Assembly: GCA_028687755.1 (NCBI GenBank)
Contig: JAQTZL010000002.1
Location: 62,001-126,000, forward strand
Length of the DNA: 64,000 bases
Origin: Candidatus Nanopelagicales bacterium
GTDB taxonomy: Bacteria; Actinomycetota; Actinomycetes; S36-B12
Direction of reading: 5' to 3'
Shown in pieces: positions 27,372 to 35,667 of the stretch. Positions within the stretch are counted from its first letter, which is position 1. Each line of letters begins with the position of its first letter. A program made the translations under genes and the position numbers. The notes beneath the pieces were generated by a model, which saw only the letters and a list, made by a program, of their open reading frames with translations, was not told where the DNA came from and searched no databases.

Positions 27372-28019
27372 CTAGCCGCCTACCTTGATTGCAACGAGCA
27401 AACCTGAGCCAACGGTGAGCAGTGCTGGGATCCAGTGATCGTCATCGCGAAGTGCATGAGCAACATCGCGAAGTGCAACTGCTTCTGGATTGCGGCTTGC
27501 TGGATCAGCGATGCTGCCGTCTGTGAGCAGGTTGTCGAACGCGATCATGCCGCCGTTGCGCAGTAGGCGCTTCGCGAGCGTGAGGGCGGCTGGGTACTCA
27601 GTGCGGTCACCGTCGATGAATACAAGGTCGTAGGCACTCTCAGTCAGTCGTGGGAGCACCTCGAGGGCGCGTCCGGTGATCAGACGAGCGCGAATGTGGT
27701 CGTAGCCAAGGTCGTTTAGGGTCTCGCGAGCAAGGCGCGCAATTTCAGCTTCGTTGTCGATTGAGGTCAGCACGCCGGTCTCGGACATGCCAGACAGAAG
27801 CGCTGCACCGGAAACTCCCGCTCCGGTGCCAACTTCAACCACAGATTCGGCGTTGATCGCACGAGCCAGCACCCGCAGGGTGTGGGCAGTTGATGGAGCC
27901 ACCGGGGTGCAACCCAGTTCCTTGGCCTTAGCTCGGGCTGTCCGGATGGTTTCGGACTCGTCGAGCCATTCGTCGGCAAAGTTCCAAGCTGCCTTCGAAG
28001 GTAATGAGGATGATGAAAT
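27372..28019 (-). CDS. O-methyltransferase (Rv1220c-like), apparent ATT start
   Basis: SAM-dependent class I O-methyltransferase, 215 residues from the proposed start. Motif I is EVGTGAGVSGAALL; FIDGDRTEYPAALTLAKRLLRNGG marks motif II and the metal-binding region. The conserved N-terminal helix (AAWNFADEWLDESETIRTARAKAKELGCTPVAPSTA) lies upstream of the first ATG/GTG/TTG-type codon (GTG 27902). No such codon occurs between it and an in-frame TAA, but ATT at 28019 is preceded six bases earlier by GGAGG. By position it equals Rv1220c beside htrA/tatB. The methyl acceptor is unknown. Confidence 0.85.
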   Translation of the reverse strand: MSSSSLPSKAAWNFADEWLDESETIRTARAKAKELGCTPVAPSTAHTLRVLARAINAESVVEVGTGAGVSGAALLSGMSETGVLTSIDNEAEIARLARETLNDLGYDHIRARLITGRALEVLPRLTESAYDLVFIDGDRTEYPAALTLAKRLLRNGGMIAFDNLLTDGSIADPASRNPEAVALRDVAHALRDDDHWIPALLTVGSGLLVAIKVGG

Positions 28020-28025
28020 GACGCA

Positions 28026-28030
28026 CCTCC
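28026..28030 (-). promoter_or_regulatory. Shine-Dalgarno GGAGG for the ATT-started methyltransferase
   Basis: GGAGG on the minus strand is separated by six bases (TGCGTC) from ATT at 28019-28017. It decides the start in the absence of any standard start codon. Confidence 0.6.
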
Positions 28031-28106
28031 GCGGATGTGAGAATTACCTGCAGCCTAATGGGTCTACGCTCAAAGCAGCTGTGCCCATCCATCTGTGAGG
28101 AGTTCC

Positions 28107-29264
28107 ATGACCAGCGAGTTTGATTCGGACCCGTTTGCGAGCCCGGTCAACCCCACTGCCACCTTTGTGCCCATCGTTGCCAAGCAGCGGGGTTTGGGTG
28201 TGGGTGGAACGATGCTTATTGCCGCACTCACGGCCGCAGTCGTAGGTGTGGGCGCTGGCTTTGGTGGATACCTCATTGGTCAGCAGTCAGACTCCTCGAC
28301 CGCAAGTGCTCCCGCACCTATTAACCAGGCACCGGCAAATCAAGTGCCGGCAGCGCAAGGCAGTATCGCAGCGATGGTGCAGCAGGTTTTGCCGTCTGTG
28401 GTGTACATCGAAGCCGAAGGAAAGACTCAATCGGGCAGCGGATCAGGTTTCGTACTGCGTTCTGATGGTTACATCATCACCAACAATCACGTCGTTGACC
28501 TGGCTACCGATGGAGGAAAGATCAACGTAGTACTCACCGATGGCACAAAACTCAAAGGCGAGATTGTCGGAACAAACCCTGCCTATGACCTTGCTGTCGT
28601 CAAGGTTGATCAGGGTTCTTTGCCTGCTGTCACACTCGGCAATTCAGAGACATTAAATGTTGGTGAAGCAGTGGTCGCCATTGGTGCGCCCCTTGGTTTG
28701 GCAGGCACAGTGACGTCGGGAATTATTAGCGCTTTGAATCGTCCCGTGACTACGGGAGACACGAATAGCACGTCGTTCATTGATGCCATTCAAACCGATG
28801 CGGCTATCAACCCAGGTAACTCTGGCGGACCGCTCCTGAATTCGTCTGGTCAGGTCATTGGCATTAACTCGGCGATCGCTTCGATGGCGAACGGAAATAG
28901 CGAAGCAGGGAGCATTGGTTTGGGCTTTGCCATACCGGTGAATTCAGCAAAACGCATCGCTGAAGAAATCATCGCAACCGGAACCTCACAAACGCCTGTG
29001 ATTGGTGTGTCTCTTGACATGAACTTCGCAGGCCCTGGCGCGAAGGTCATCAAAATCACGGGCAATGGTCCAGCCGATTCGGCAGGAATCAAACTCAACG
29101 ACATCATCACTAAAATCGAAGAACGAGTCATCGATGATTCAACAGAACTTGTGGTTGCTATTCGTGAGCATGCGCCTGGTGACCAGATCAAGGTGACTTT
29201 TACTCGCGGTGGCACCCCTCGCACTGCGACCGTCACGCTTGGCTCTTCGGCAGCCAAGCAGTAG
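28107..29264 (+). CDS. HtrA/DegP-like serine protease with PDZ domain
   Basis: A membrane-anchored, extracytoplasmic trypsin-fold protease of 385 residues for protein quality control. Order: cytosolic N-terminus, membrane segment (about 33-57), Ser/Ala/Pro linker, protease domain with His128 (TNNHVV), Asp161 (YDLAVVKV) and Ser239 (GNSGGPLL), and one PDZ domain (about 295-380). The ATG at 28107 follows a GAGGAG site. In mycobacteria the equivalent gene follows sigE and rseA; here neither lies between the O-methyltransferase and the protease. Confidence 0.94.
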   Translation: MTSEFDSDPFASPVNPTATFVPIVAKQRGLGVGGTMLIAALTAAVVGVGAGFGGYLIGQQSDSSTASAPAPINQAPANQVPAAQGSIAAMVQQVLPSVVYIEAEGKTQSGSGSGFVLRSDGYIITNNHVVDLATDGGKINVVLTDGTKLKGEIVGTNPAYDLAVVKVDQGSLPAVTLGNSETLNVGEAVVAIGAPLGLAGTVTSGIISALNRPVTTGDTNSTSFIDAIQTDAAINPGNSGGPLLNSSGQVIGINSAIASMANGNSEAGSIGLGFAIPVNSAKRIAEEIIATGTSQTPVIGVSLDMNFAGPGAKVIKITGNGPADSAGIKLNDIITKIEERVIDDSTELVVAIREHAPGDQIKVTFTRGGTPRTATVTLGSSAAKQ

Positions 29265-29270
29265 TGCGCG

Positions 29271-29276
29271 TAGGGT
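29271..29276 (+). promoter_or_regulatory. -10 hexamer TAGGGT before tatB
   Basis: TAGGGT is six bases before the tatB ATG and six bases after the protease stop codon, so tatB can probably also be transcribed independently as a leaderless mRNA. Confidence 0.45.
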
Positions 29277-29282
29277 TGAGTC

Positions 29283-29597
29283 ATGTTTGATATCGGGATT
29301 GGCGAGATCATGGCGCTTGCTGTGATCGGGCTGCTGATCTTTGGCCCAGATAAGTTACCGAAAGCAGCAGCTGACGGTGCCCGATTCCTCAAGCAAATTC
29401 GTGGAATGGCAGCAGGAGCCAAGCAGGATCTCGCTGATTCAGCGGGTTTAGATCTCAATGAAGCGATGGACACCATGAAGGGTCTTGCCGATCTTCATCC
29501 AAAGCGCATTGCGACGAGCATGCTCAAAGATGAACCAACGGCTACGCCGCGCAAGCCTTCAATCGATACACCGCTGTTTGATCCGGACGCCACCTAA
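29283..29597 (+). CDS. tatB: Sec-independent translocase protein TatB
   Basis: A 104-residue TatA/B-family protein: short N-terminal membrane helix (IGEIMALAVIGLLIFGPDKLP, with the FGP hinge), then an amphipathic helix and an acidic/Pro tail. The start MFDIGIGE and the position after htrA identify TatB rather than TatA. With TatC it forms the twin-arginine precursor receptor. The convergent mrp gene ends 18 bases away with no obvious terminator. Confidence 0.92.
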   Translation: MFDIGIGEIMALAVIGLLIFGPDKLPKAAADGARFLKQIRGMAAGAKQDLADSAGLDLNEAMDTMKGLADLHPKRIATSMLKDEPTATPRKPSIDTPLFDPDAT

Positions 29598-29615
29598 GAA
29601 CTGTGGCTCGATCGG

Positions 29616-30749
29616 TTACTTGCGTGTTGGTGAAATGTTGAGTGACATTCCTGCAAGTCCGCGAGGGCGCTTGCCTAGGCGTTCGGCAATTGCGCGCAAG
29701 GCAAGCGAAGCAGGTGCGTCTGGATTGCTGATCACGAGCGGCTTACCGTCATCTCCGCCTTCGCGTAATGCAACATCAAATGGGATCTGACCAAGCAATG
29801 GTGTTTCAGTTCCAAGAACCTTGGCAATTTGATCAGCAACGAGCTTGCCGCCACCAGTGCCAAATAGGTCCATTGGCTCACCGCAGTGTGGGCAAGGGAA
29901 GCTGCTCATGTTTTCGATTACGCCAGCAACCTTTTGATGGGTTTGTTCGGCAAGTGTGCCTGCACGAACAGCAACATCTGCTGCAGCCATTTGTGGTGTT
30001 GTGACGATTACGAGTTCTGCAGTTGGAAGTAGTTGCGCTGCTGAAATTGCAATGTCGCCAGTGCCTGGTGGTAGGTCAAGGAGGAGAACGTCTAAATCGC
30101 CCCACCACACATCGGTAATGAATTGCTCAAGAGCGCGATGCAGCATTGGTCCGCGGAAGGCAACTGGTTGCGTGACACCACCTGGCTTGAAAGCGAGCAT
30201 GGAAATCACGCGCACACCAAAGCCTGTAGGCGGCATGATCATGCCCTCGACCATGGTTGGTGCATCTAGAGCATCAAGCATGCGAGGAATTGAGTGACCG
30301 TAAATGTCGGCATCAATCAAGCCAACACTCAAGCCCATGTCAGCCATTGCTGCTGCGAGGTTTGCCGTTACTGATGATTTGCCAACGCCGCCCTTGCCTG
30401 AAGCAATTGCGTAAATGCGAGTGGTGTTGCCTGGCTTATTGAAAGGGTTTTCCTTTTCATCACCACGGAGCGTCTTCTTCATTGCTGCGCGTTGTTCGTC
30501 GCTCATCACGTCGAGTTCAACTTCAACCTTGGTGACGCCAGCAACGGTAGAGACTGCTGCGGTCACGCGATCGGTGATGGTGTCGCGCATGGGGCAACCT
30601 GAAACGGTGAGATACACGCCAATCTTGACCACGCCTTGGTCGTTTGCCTCAACTGATTTGAGCATGCCCAGCTCTGTGATGGGGCGATGAATTTCAGGGT
30701 CATTTACTGTCGCGAGGGCAGCATTGAGAGCGTCAAGATTGGGTTGCAT
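29616..30749 (-). CDS. mrp: Mrp/ApbC iron-sulfur cluster carrier ATPase
   Basis: A P-loop ATPase of the MinD/Mrp family that delivers Fe-S clusters; 377 residues. N-terminal MIP18-like domain (about 1-95, NDPEIHRPITELGMLKSV), deviant Walker A GKGGVGKSS (about 121-129), DLPPGTGD, and the C-terminal CPHC motif that binds the bridging cluster. The ATG at 30749 lies seven bases after TAACAT, which sits inside a DtxR/IdeR-like iron box, suggesting iron-dependent control. Position matches Rv1229c. Confidence 0.95.
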   Translation of the reverse strand: MQPNLDALNAALATVNDPEIHRPITELGMLKSVEANDQGVVKIGVYLTVSGCPMRDTITDRVTAAVSTVAGVTKVEVELDVMSDEQRAAMKKTLRGDEKENPFNKPGNTTRIYAIASGKGGVGKSSVTANLAAAMADMGLSVGLIDADIYGHSIPRMLDALDAPTMVEGMIMPPTGFGVRVISMLAFKPGGVTQPVAFRGPMLHRALEQFITDVWWGDLDVLLLDLPPGTGDIAISAAQLLPTAELVIVTTPQMAAADVAVRAGTLAEQTHQKVAGVIENMSSFPCPHCGEPMDLFGTGGGKLVADQIAKVLGTETPLLGQIPFDVALREGGDDGKPLVISNPDAPASLALRAIAERLGKRPRGLAGMSLNISPTRK

Positions 30750-30754
30750 AACCC

Positions 30755-30773
30755 TGATGTTAGGCGAACCTAA
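30755..30773 (-). promoter_or_regulatory. DtxR/IdeR-like iron box over the mrp -10 element
   Basis: The minus strand reads TTAGGTTCGCCTAACATCA, matching 15 of 19 bases of the DtxR/IdeR consensus TTAGGTTAGGCTAACCTAA, and contains the dyad GTTAGG-N4-CCTAAC. It overlaps TAACAT (30762-30757), the -10 hexamer seven bases before the mrp ATG, so a bound regulator would block initiation. Confidence 0.5.
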
Positions 30774-31313
30774 CTAGCGATCGTTCGTGCGGTCCCGCTC
30801 ATCAGGCTCATCGTCAAGATTCATGGCGTCAATATGCTCACGAAGGTCAGTGACCATGTCTCGGAGTTCACCACGTATGTAGTCACGAGTAGCAACTTCA
30901 CCAAGTGCCAAGCGCAAGGCCGCAATTTCTCGAGCCAGGTAGTCGCTGTCGGCCAGCAAGCGCTCAGTGCGCAGGCGGTCTTCTTGATATTGCACGCGAT
31001 CGCGGTCGGATTGACGATTCTGGGCCAGCAAAATCAGTGGTGCTGCATACGACGCCTGCAATGACAACAGCAGTGTTAAAAAGATGAATGGGAATGGATC
31101 CACATGCCAGTCTTCAGGCCCCACGGTGTTCACAAGCACCCATGCGCCGACGACCACGGTCATCCACGCAATGAAGGCCCATGAACCGATATAGCGCGCT
31201 ACCTTTTCTGAGATGCGACCAAAGCGTTCTGGGTCGTAACTGCCACGCATCGAGCGACTGCGCTCATACGGCTGGTCCAAACGCGCTTCGCGACGCGTTG
31301 GGCGGCTAGCCAC
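30774..31313 (-). CDS. DUF1003 membrane protein
   Basis: A 179-residue protein with two membrane segments (about 47-66 and 80-104) within the DUF1003 core: GSWAFIAWMTVVVGAWVLVN and PFPFIFLTLLLSLQASYAAPLILLAQNRQ. An Arg/Glu-rich C-terminal helix follows. The GTG at 31313 overlaps the end of the MgtE_N/CBS gene by eight bases and has a GGAGAAG site; the longer open frame is only a shadow of that gene. The pair matches Rv1231c-Rv1232c. Function unknown, possibly ion-related. Confidence 0.88.
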   Translation of the reverse strand: MASRPTRREARLDQPYERSRSMRGSYDPERFGRISEKVARYIGSWAFIAWMTVVVGAWVLVNTVGPEDWHVDPFPFIFLTLLLSLQASYAAPLILLAQNRQSDRDRVQYQEDRLRTERLLADSDYLAREIAALRLALGEVATRDYIRGELRDMVTDLREHIDAMNLDDEPDERDRTNDR

Positions 31314-32553
31314 GATCTTCTCCGTCGTTTTCGCGCCAATCTTCAGGCAGCATGTGGTCGATAACGTCGTCAACGGAAATCGCACCAAGCAAGTGACCAT
31401 GCTCGTCAACGACTGGAAGAGCCGCAAGGTTGTAGGCAGCAAACGTTCGAGTGACTTGGCTCAACGGAGCATTTGGGCGCACTGGAACTAAATCGGTATC
31501 AACGAGTGACGACACCAATGTTGCAGGTGGTTCGCGCAGTAAACGCTGGAAGTGACAGGTGCCCAAATACTTGCCCGTAGGTGTTTCTGTCGGGTTACGT
31601 GTGACATATACCTGGGACGCAAGTGCCGGTGAAAGTTCCGGGTTACGAATCTGTGCAAGTGCGTCCGCAACTGTTGCATCCGTTGACATCACGATTGGTT
31701 CGGTTGTCATCATGCCGCCAGCGCTGAGTTCGTCATATGAGAGCAAGCGACGAATATCTTCAGCTTCTTCTGGCTCCATGCGATCAAGCAAATCGGCTGC
31801 GCGCTCAGGTGGAAGCTCGGAGATTAGGTCGGCAGCATCGTCAGGGTCCATCTCTTCAATAACATCTGCTGCACGCTCAACTTCAAGTAACTGCACAATT
31901 TCAACGCGATCATCTTCAGGAAGTTCTTCAAGAACGTCTGCTAGGCGATCGTCTTTCAATTGGCGAGCAATTTCCATCTGACGCTTAATCGGAAGTTCCT
32001 GTAGCAAATCTGCAATGTCAGCAGCGCGCAAGCTATCAATGGATTCGAGCATTGTTGTGGCTGATTGATCGCTTGTGCTTGGTAGTGCAAGACCGCTGAC
32101 TTCATCCCAATCGACAACGATGCGCTCACCTCGCCGGCGGAAACCGCCATTGCCTTTTTGAATAAAGAGCTGCGTGACTATCCAGTCTTGGGTGCGATCA
32201 CGTTCAACACCAACGTCGATCACTGACACCTCTTCGCCTGTTTCCAGGAATTGCACAGTTCGATCGAGAAGTTCGGCAGTGAGCAAGGTTTCATTTGGGC
32301 GCTTGGCAAAGCGGCGCAGGTTCACTACACCGGTCACAATGATCTGGTTGGCGTCAACCGAGGTGACCTTGGACATTGGTACGAAGATGCGGCGGCGCGC
32401 TTGAACTTCTACCACCAAGCCAGTCAGGCGAGGGTTTGAGGAGCGCATCACGATGATGCTGTCGCGCACTTTGCCCAGCTGCTCACCGTTGGGATCAAAG
32501 ACGCGGACCCCGGCAAGTCGGGCAAGGAATACCCGTGTGGCTGCTGTGGTCAT
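31306..32553 (-). CDS. Soluble MgtE N-domain/CBS protein with PRC-barrel
   Basis: A 415-residue protein with a PRC-barrel-like N-terminus (about 8-80, LAGVRVFDPNGEQLGKVRD), an MgtE intracellular domain of helical repeats (about 165-275, LLQELPIKRQMEIARQL through EEAEDIRRLLSY) and two CBS motifs (about 280-405, MTTEPIVMSTDATVADAL and LAALPVVDEHGHLLGAISVDDVID). The MgtE transport membrane domain is absent, so this is a sensor/regulator rather than a Mg2+ channel. It starts in an ATGA overlap with the upstream ATPase gene. Confidence 0.9.
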   Translation of the reverse strand: MTTAATRVFLARLAGVRVFDPNGEQLGKVRDSIIVMRSSNPRLTGLVVEVQARRRIFVPMSKVTSVDANQIIVTGVVNLRRFAKRPNETLLTAELLDRTVQFLETGEEVSVIDVGVERDRTQDWIVTQLFIQKGNGGFRRRGERIVVDWDEVSGLALPSTSDQSATTMLESIDSLRAADIADLLQELPIKRQMEIARQLKDDRLADVLEELPEDDRVEIVQLLEVERAADVIEEMDPDDAADLISELPPERAADLLDRMEPEEAEDIRRLLSYDELSAGGMMTTEPIVMSTDATVADALAQIRNPELSPALASQVYVTRNPTETPTGKYLGTCHFQRLLREPPATLVSSLVDTDLVPVRPNAPLSQVTRTFAAYNLAALPVVDEHGHLLGAISVDDVIDHMLPEDWRENDGEDRG

Positions 32554-32930
32554 TGTGAAAGGTTACCGGGGAGGGCCAAAACCGCCCAAACAACGAGGCT
32601 TGGGCCACTTTGGAGCCAGCCCCACTCACTGCTGAGGGCATTGACGAGGACCAGGCCTCGGCCTCGTAGCCCGGGTTCCTTTGCGAGTTCTGGAACCTGG
32701 TTCGAGCCTGAGAAGTTCTGAGTGACCTGGATTCGAATCTGGGCCCTGGAGGCAACCACAGTGACCTGTATTGGCGGCAAGCCGTAGGCCAAGGCATTGC
32801 TGGCCAACTCATTGGCGACGATGAGGAGGTCATCACTCAAAGCAGGAATCACATGCGGCCAGACTTCCAAGGCTTGACGAAATTCACGTAACTGAAGCAG
32901 GTCGCCATCGAGTTGATAGTTGAACCGCAT
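32550..32930 (-). CDS. RsbW-like HATPase (anti-sigma kinase type)
   Basis: A 126-residue GHKL ATPase domain: N box IVANELASNALAYG and G box LRGRGLVLVNALSSEWGW. Proteins of this size act as anti-sigma factor serine kinases or related switch kinases. No sigma factor or anti-anti-sigma gene lies beside it; it heads an operon with the MgtE_N/CBS and DUF1003 genes. The ATG at 32930 is seven bases after TACCCT; a frame to 32960 would overlap the divergent ParA promoter. Confidence 0.85.
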   Translation of the reverse strand: MRFNYQLDGDLLQLREFRQALEVWPHVIPALSDDLLIVANELASNALAYGLPPIQVTVVASRAQIRIQVTQNFSGSNQVPELAKEPGLRGRGLVLVNALSSEWGWLQSGPSLVVWAVLALPGNLSQ

Positions 32931-32937
32931 GCGTCCA

Positions 32938-32943
32938 AGGGTA
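32938..32943 (-). promoter_or_regulatory. -10 hexamer TACCCT for the RsbW-like operon
   Basis: TACCCT on the minus strand lies seven bases before the ATG at 32930. On the plus strand TAAATC (32942-32947) shares its TA and may be a weak -10 element for the divergent ParA-like gene. Confidence 0.45.
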
Positions 32944-32967
32944 AATCTCAAGGAGCACAATGGCGGG

Positions 32968-33720
32968 GTGGCCCACGTCCTTGCGTTCGCAAATCAAAAG
33001 GGTGGTGTGGGTAAAACCACCACAGTGGTCAGTGTTGCCGCTGCACTTGTTGAACTGGGCCAACGCGTGCTGGTCGTTGACCTTGATGCGCAAGCCTGTG
33101 CAACCTTCAGTCTGGGTATTGACCCTGAAGATGTGCAGCTGTGTACACGTGAACTCATCGTTGAAGGTAAGGCAGCACAACGAGCAATCATCACAACCAG
33201 TGAAGGTGTGGATCTTTTGCCCGCAACTATTCGCCTTGCGGATGCTGATGCAGCACTTGCAACATCCAAAGGTCGAGAATTTGCAGTACGCGAAGCGTTG
33301 AAACCCTTGCAGGGTTCATATGACTGGATCCTGCTTGATTGCGCACCATCGCTCGGCATCGTCACTGTTGGTGCACTAATCGCAGCAAACTCTGTTGCCA
33401 TTCCTCTGCAATGCGAAACTTTGTCGCACCGAGGCGTCGGACAGTTAATGCAAACCATTAGCGATGTGCGTACCTATGCAAATCCGGAACTCAAAGTTGC
33501 AGGCATCATCCCAACGCAATTTGATGGACGCACTACCCATGCACGTTCGGTGTTAGCGGATTTACCAATGACCTACGGCGTTCACGTGTTGCCAGCAATT
33601 GCGCGGTCAATTCGCTTTGCTGAGGCGCCCGCTGTCGGTCAAACAGTGCTCGCTACGGCGCCAACAAGTGTTGGCGCTCGTAACTATCGAGAGCTTGCGC
33701 AAGCATTGCTTGCGTTGTAG
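32968..33720 (+). CDS. ParA/Soj-like ATPase
   Basis: A 250-residue MinD/ParA-family ATPase with deviant Walker A KGGVGKTTT (about 9-17), Walker B-like LVVDLDAQACAT and LLDCAPSLGIVT. No parB or parS is present nearby, so it is a stand-alone ParA-like protein comparable to Rv3213c near rhlE, rather than the chromosomal partition ParA. The GTG at 32968 gives the family N-terminus; AAGGAG is 12 bases upstream, a long spacing. It converges with the helicase gene end to end. Confidence 0.9.
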   Translation: MAHVLAFANQKGGVGKTTTVVSVAAALVELGQRVLVVDLDAQACATFSLGIDPEDVQLCTRELIVEGKAAQRAIITTSEGVDLLPATIRLADADAALATSKGREFAVREALKPLQGSYDWILLDCAPSLGIVTVGALIAANSVAIPLQCETLSHRGVGQLMQTISDVRTYANPELKVAGIIPTQFDGRTTHARSVLADLPMTYGVHVLPAIARSIRFAEAPAVGQTVLATAPTSVGARNYRELAQALLAL

Positions 33721-35298
33721 TTATTCAGCTGCAGGTGTTGCAGGCTTGCCACTACGGGTGCGACGACGCTGACGAGCGCCTTCAGTTTTCAAAGCAGCTG
33801 CATCTTTTTGGTCAGCATCAGACTTAGGCGCATCCGACTTTTGCTTGTCGTTGCGAGGGCGATCAGTTCGTGGCTTGTCATTACGCGGACGGTCGCCGCG
33901 TGGCCGATCACCCTTTGGCTTGTCGCCATGTGACTTGCCATGATGCTTGTCGTTATTGCCGGCAGGCTTCTTCTTGCCGGTTTCCCCAAGATCTTCAACG
34001 CCTTCTGCCTTCAGGCCTTCTCGGGTTTGGCCTGACTTTGGCAATGAACCAGTAGTACCAGCGGGAATGTTCAAGCCGGTGTACAAGTGATCGCTAGTTG
34101 AGTAGGTCTCGATTGGATCCTTGAACGGAAGCTTCAAAGCGCGATCAATCATTTGCCAACGCGCAATGTCTTCCCAGTCAACAAGAGTGACGGCAACACC
34201 TGAGTTACCAGCGCGACCCGTGCGACCAATGCGGTGCACATAAGTTTTCTCATCATCAGGGCATTCGTAGTTGATTACATGCGTGACGTTGTCAACATCG
34301 ATACCGCGAGCTGCGACGTCGGTGCAGACGAGAACGTCAACCTTGCCGTTGCGGAATGCGCGGAGAGCTTGCTCGCGTGCACCTTGACCAAGGTCACCAT
34401 GTACTGAACCCACAGCGAAACCGCGCTCGGTGAGATCGTCAGCAATCTTTTGAGCCTTGCGCTTTGTGCGTGTAAAGATCATTGCCAGTTGACGGCCTTC
34501 AGCCTGAAGAACGCGTGCAACTACTTCAACTTTGTCGAGTGGGTGCGCACGCCACACATGCTGCTCAATGGCATCAACCGTTTGCGTGTCATTGCCTGGC
34601 TCACTTGCACGGATGTGAGTTGGGGTAGTCATATAACGACGAGCGAGATTCAGGATCTGACCCGGCATTGTTGCTGAGAACAACATGGTCTGACGTTTTG
34701 CTGGAACAGCGGAAACAATCCGCTCAACATCAGGCAAGAAGCCCATGTCGAGCATTTCGTCTGCTTCGTCAAGAACGAGCACGCGAATATTGCTGAGATC
34801 AAGATCCTTGCGATTAGAAAGGTCAATGATTCGCCCCGGCGTGCCAACAACAACGTCGACGCCGTTTTGCAAGGCTTCGATCTGTGGTTCATAAGCACGA
34901 CCGCCGTACACAGCAAGAACCTTGACTCCACGCAAACGACCAGCGCGTTCAAGGTCGGTGGCAACCTGAAGGCCAAGTTCGCGGGTTGGGCAGATCACGA
35001 TGGCCTGAGGCTTATCGCGGTCACCTTCCAGATCAATGCGCTGCAGTAGCGGAATGCCAAAGCCCAGGGTCTTTCCGGTGCCGGTCTTCGCCTGGCCAAT
35101 GATGTCGCGGCCTTCGAGCGCCATCGAAAGGCACATTTCCTGAATAGGAAAGGCGCGTTCGATGCCATCTTCGAGAAGGGCAGCGGCAATGCGTGGGTCG
35201 GTGCCCAATTCAGCGAACGTAGGTGCGCTCGTTGGGTCAACGGTGCTTGAAGTGCTCAGGGTGACTCCCCAGTAACGACTCGTGGGGCGGAGGGCCAA
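33721..35298 (-). CDS. DEAD-box RNA helicase (RhlE-type)
   Basis: ATP-dependent RNA helicase of up to 525 residues. Visible motifs: Q motif (FPIQ), I AKTGTGKT, Ia PTRELGLQV, Ib TPGRI, II DEAD, III SAT, V ARGIDVDNV and VI HRIGRTGRAG. The tail (about 430-525) is low complexity and rich in Arg, Asp, Lys and Pro (GDRPRGDRPRNDKPR), as in RNA-binding tails. No ATG or GTG lies near the N-terminus: the choices are TTG at 35298 or CTG at 35262, the latter with GGGGAG five bases upstream. It corresponds to Rv3211. Confidence 0.95.
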   Translation of the reverse strand: MALRPTSRYWGVTLSTSSTVDPTSAPTFAELGTDPRIAAALLEDGIERAFPIQEMCLSMALEGRDIIGQAKTGTGKTLGFGIPLLQRIDLEGDRDKPQAIVICPTRELGLQVATDLERAGRLRGVKVLAVYGGRAYEPQIEALQNGVDVVVGTPGRIIDLSNRKDLDLSNIRVLVLDEADEMLDMGFLPDVERIVSAVPAKRQTMLFSATMPGQILNLARRYMTTPTHIRASEPGNDTQTVDAIEQHVWRAHPLDKVEVVARVLQAEGRQLAMIFTRTKRKAQKIADDLTERGFAVGSVHGDLGQGAREQALRAFRNGKVDVLVCTDVAARGIDVDNVTHVINYECPDDEKTYVHRIGRTGRAGNSGVAVTLVDWEDIARWQMIDRALKLPFKDPIETYSTSDHLYTGLNIPAGTTGSLPKSGQTREGLKAEGVEDLGETGKKKPAGNNDKHHGKSHGDKPKGDRPRGDRPRNDKPRTDRPRNDKQKSDAPKSDADQKDAAALKTEGARQRRRTRSGKPATPAAE

Positions 35299-35377
35299 AG
35301 GCCGGTACCAACACGATGAGAGTTCAAGTGTACCCAGAGACGCATTTTCGGGCTCACAGTTACGTGGCCCTCACGGT

Positions 35378-35599
35378 TTAGTGGCCGAAACCAACCTTGC
35401 GTGACGAAGCAGGTCCAAGCTCAACGTAGGTGATCTTGTCGCCAGGAATGATCACAGTGCGACCGCGATCGTCGGTGAGCTTGAGCAGTGAGCCTGCAGA
35501 GATCGCTGCATCGACGGCCTTGGAGATGGTTTCTGGCTTCTCTTCGCTCTCAAGGGAGATCTCGCGTGGTGAGTACTGAACGCCAATCTTGATTTCCAT
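35378..35599 (-). CDS. DUF3107 protein
   Basis: A 73-residue protein of the actinobacterial DUF3107 family (Rv3208A-like): MEIKIGVQYSPREISLES, then a helix and GRTVIIPGDKITYVELGP. The ATG at 35599 follows AAGGGAAAG; the upstream extension lacks conservation. It is small and cytoplasmic, of unknown role. It sits upstream of the helicase on the same strand, as in mycobacteria. Confidence 0.92.
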   Translation of the reverse strand: MEIKIGVQYSPREISLESEEKPETISKAVDAAISAGSLLKLTDDRGRTVIIPGDKITYVELGPASSRKVGFGH

Positions 35600-35655
35600 G
35601 ATGCTTTCCCTTGCTCGTTGCGTAACACCCATAGTTGCAGTGACTTAAATATATG

Positions 35656-35661
35656 TAGCCT
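35656..35661 (+). promoter_or_regulatory. -10 hexamer TAGCCT for alpha/beta hydrolase (leaderless)
   Basis: TAGCCT lies six bases before the GTG at 35668. Confidence 0.5.
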
Positions 35662-35667
35662 TGAGGG

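Noticed and set aside
32968-33720. Chromosome partition locus or origin region suggested by a ParA-like gene.
   Set aside because: No parB, parS, dnaA or gidB is present; the neighbourhood matches a stand-alone ParA-like gene near rhlE.
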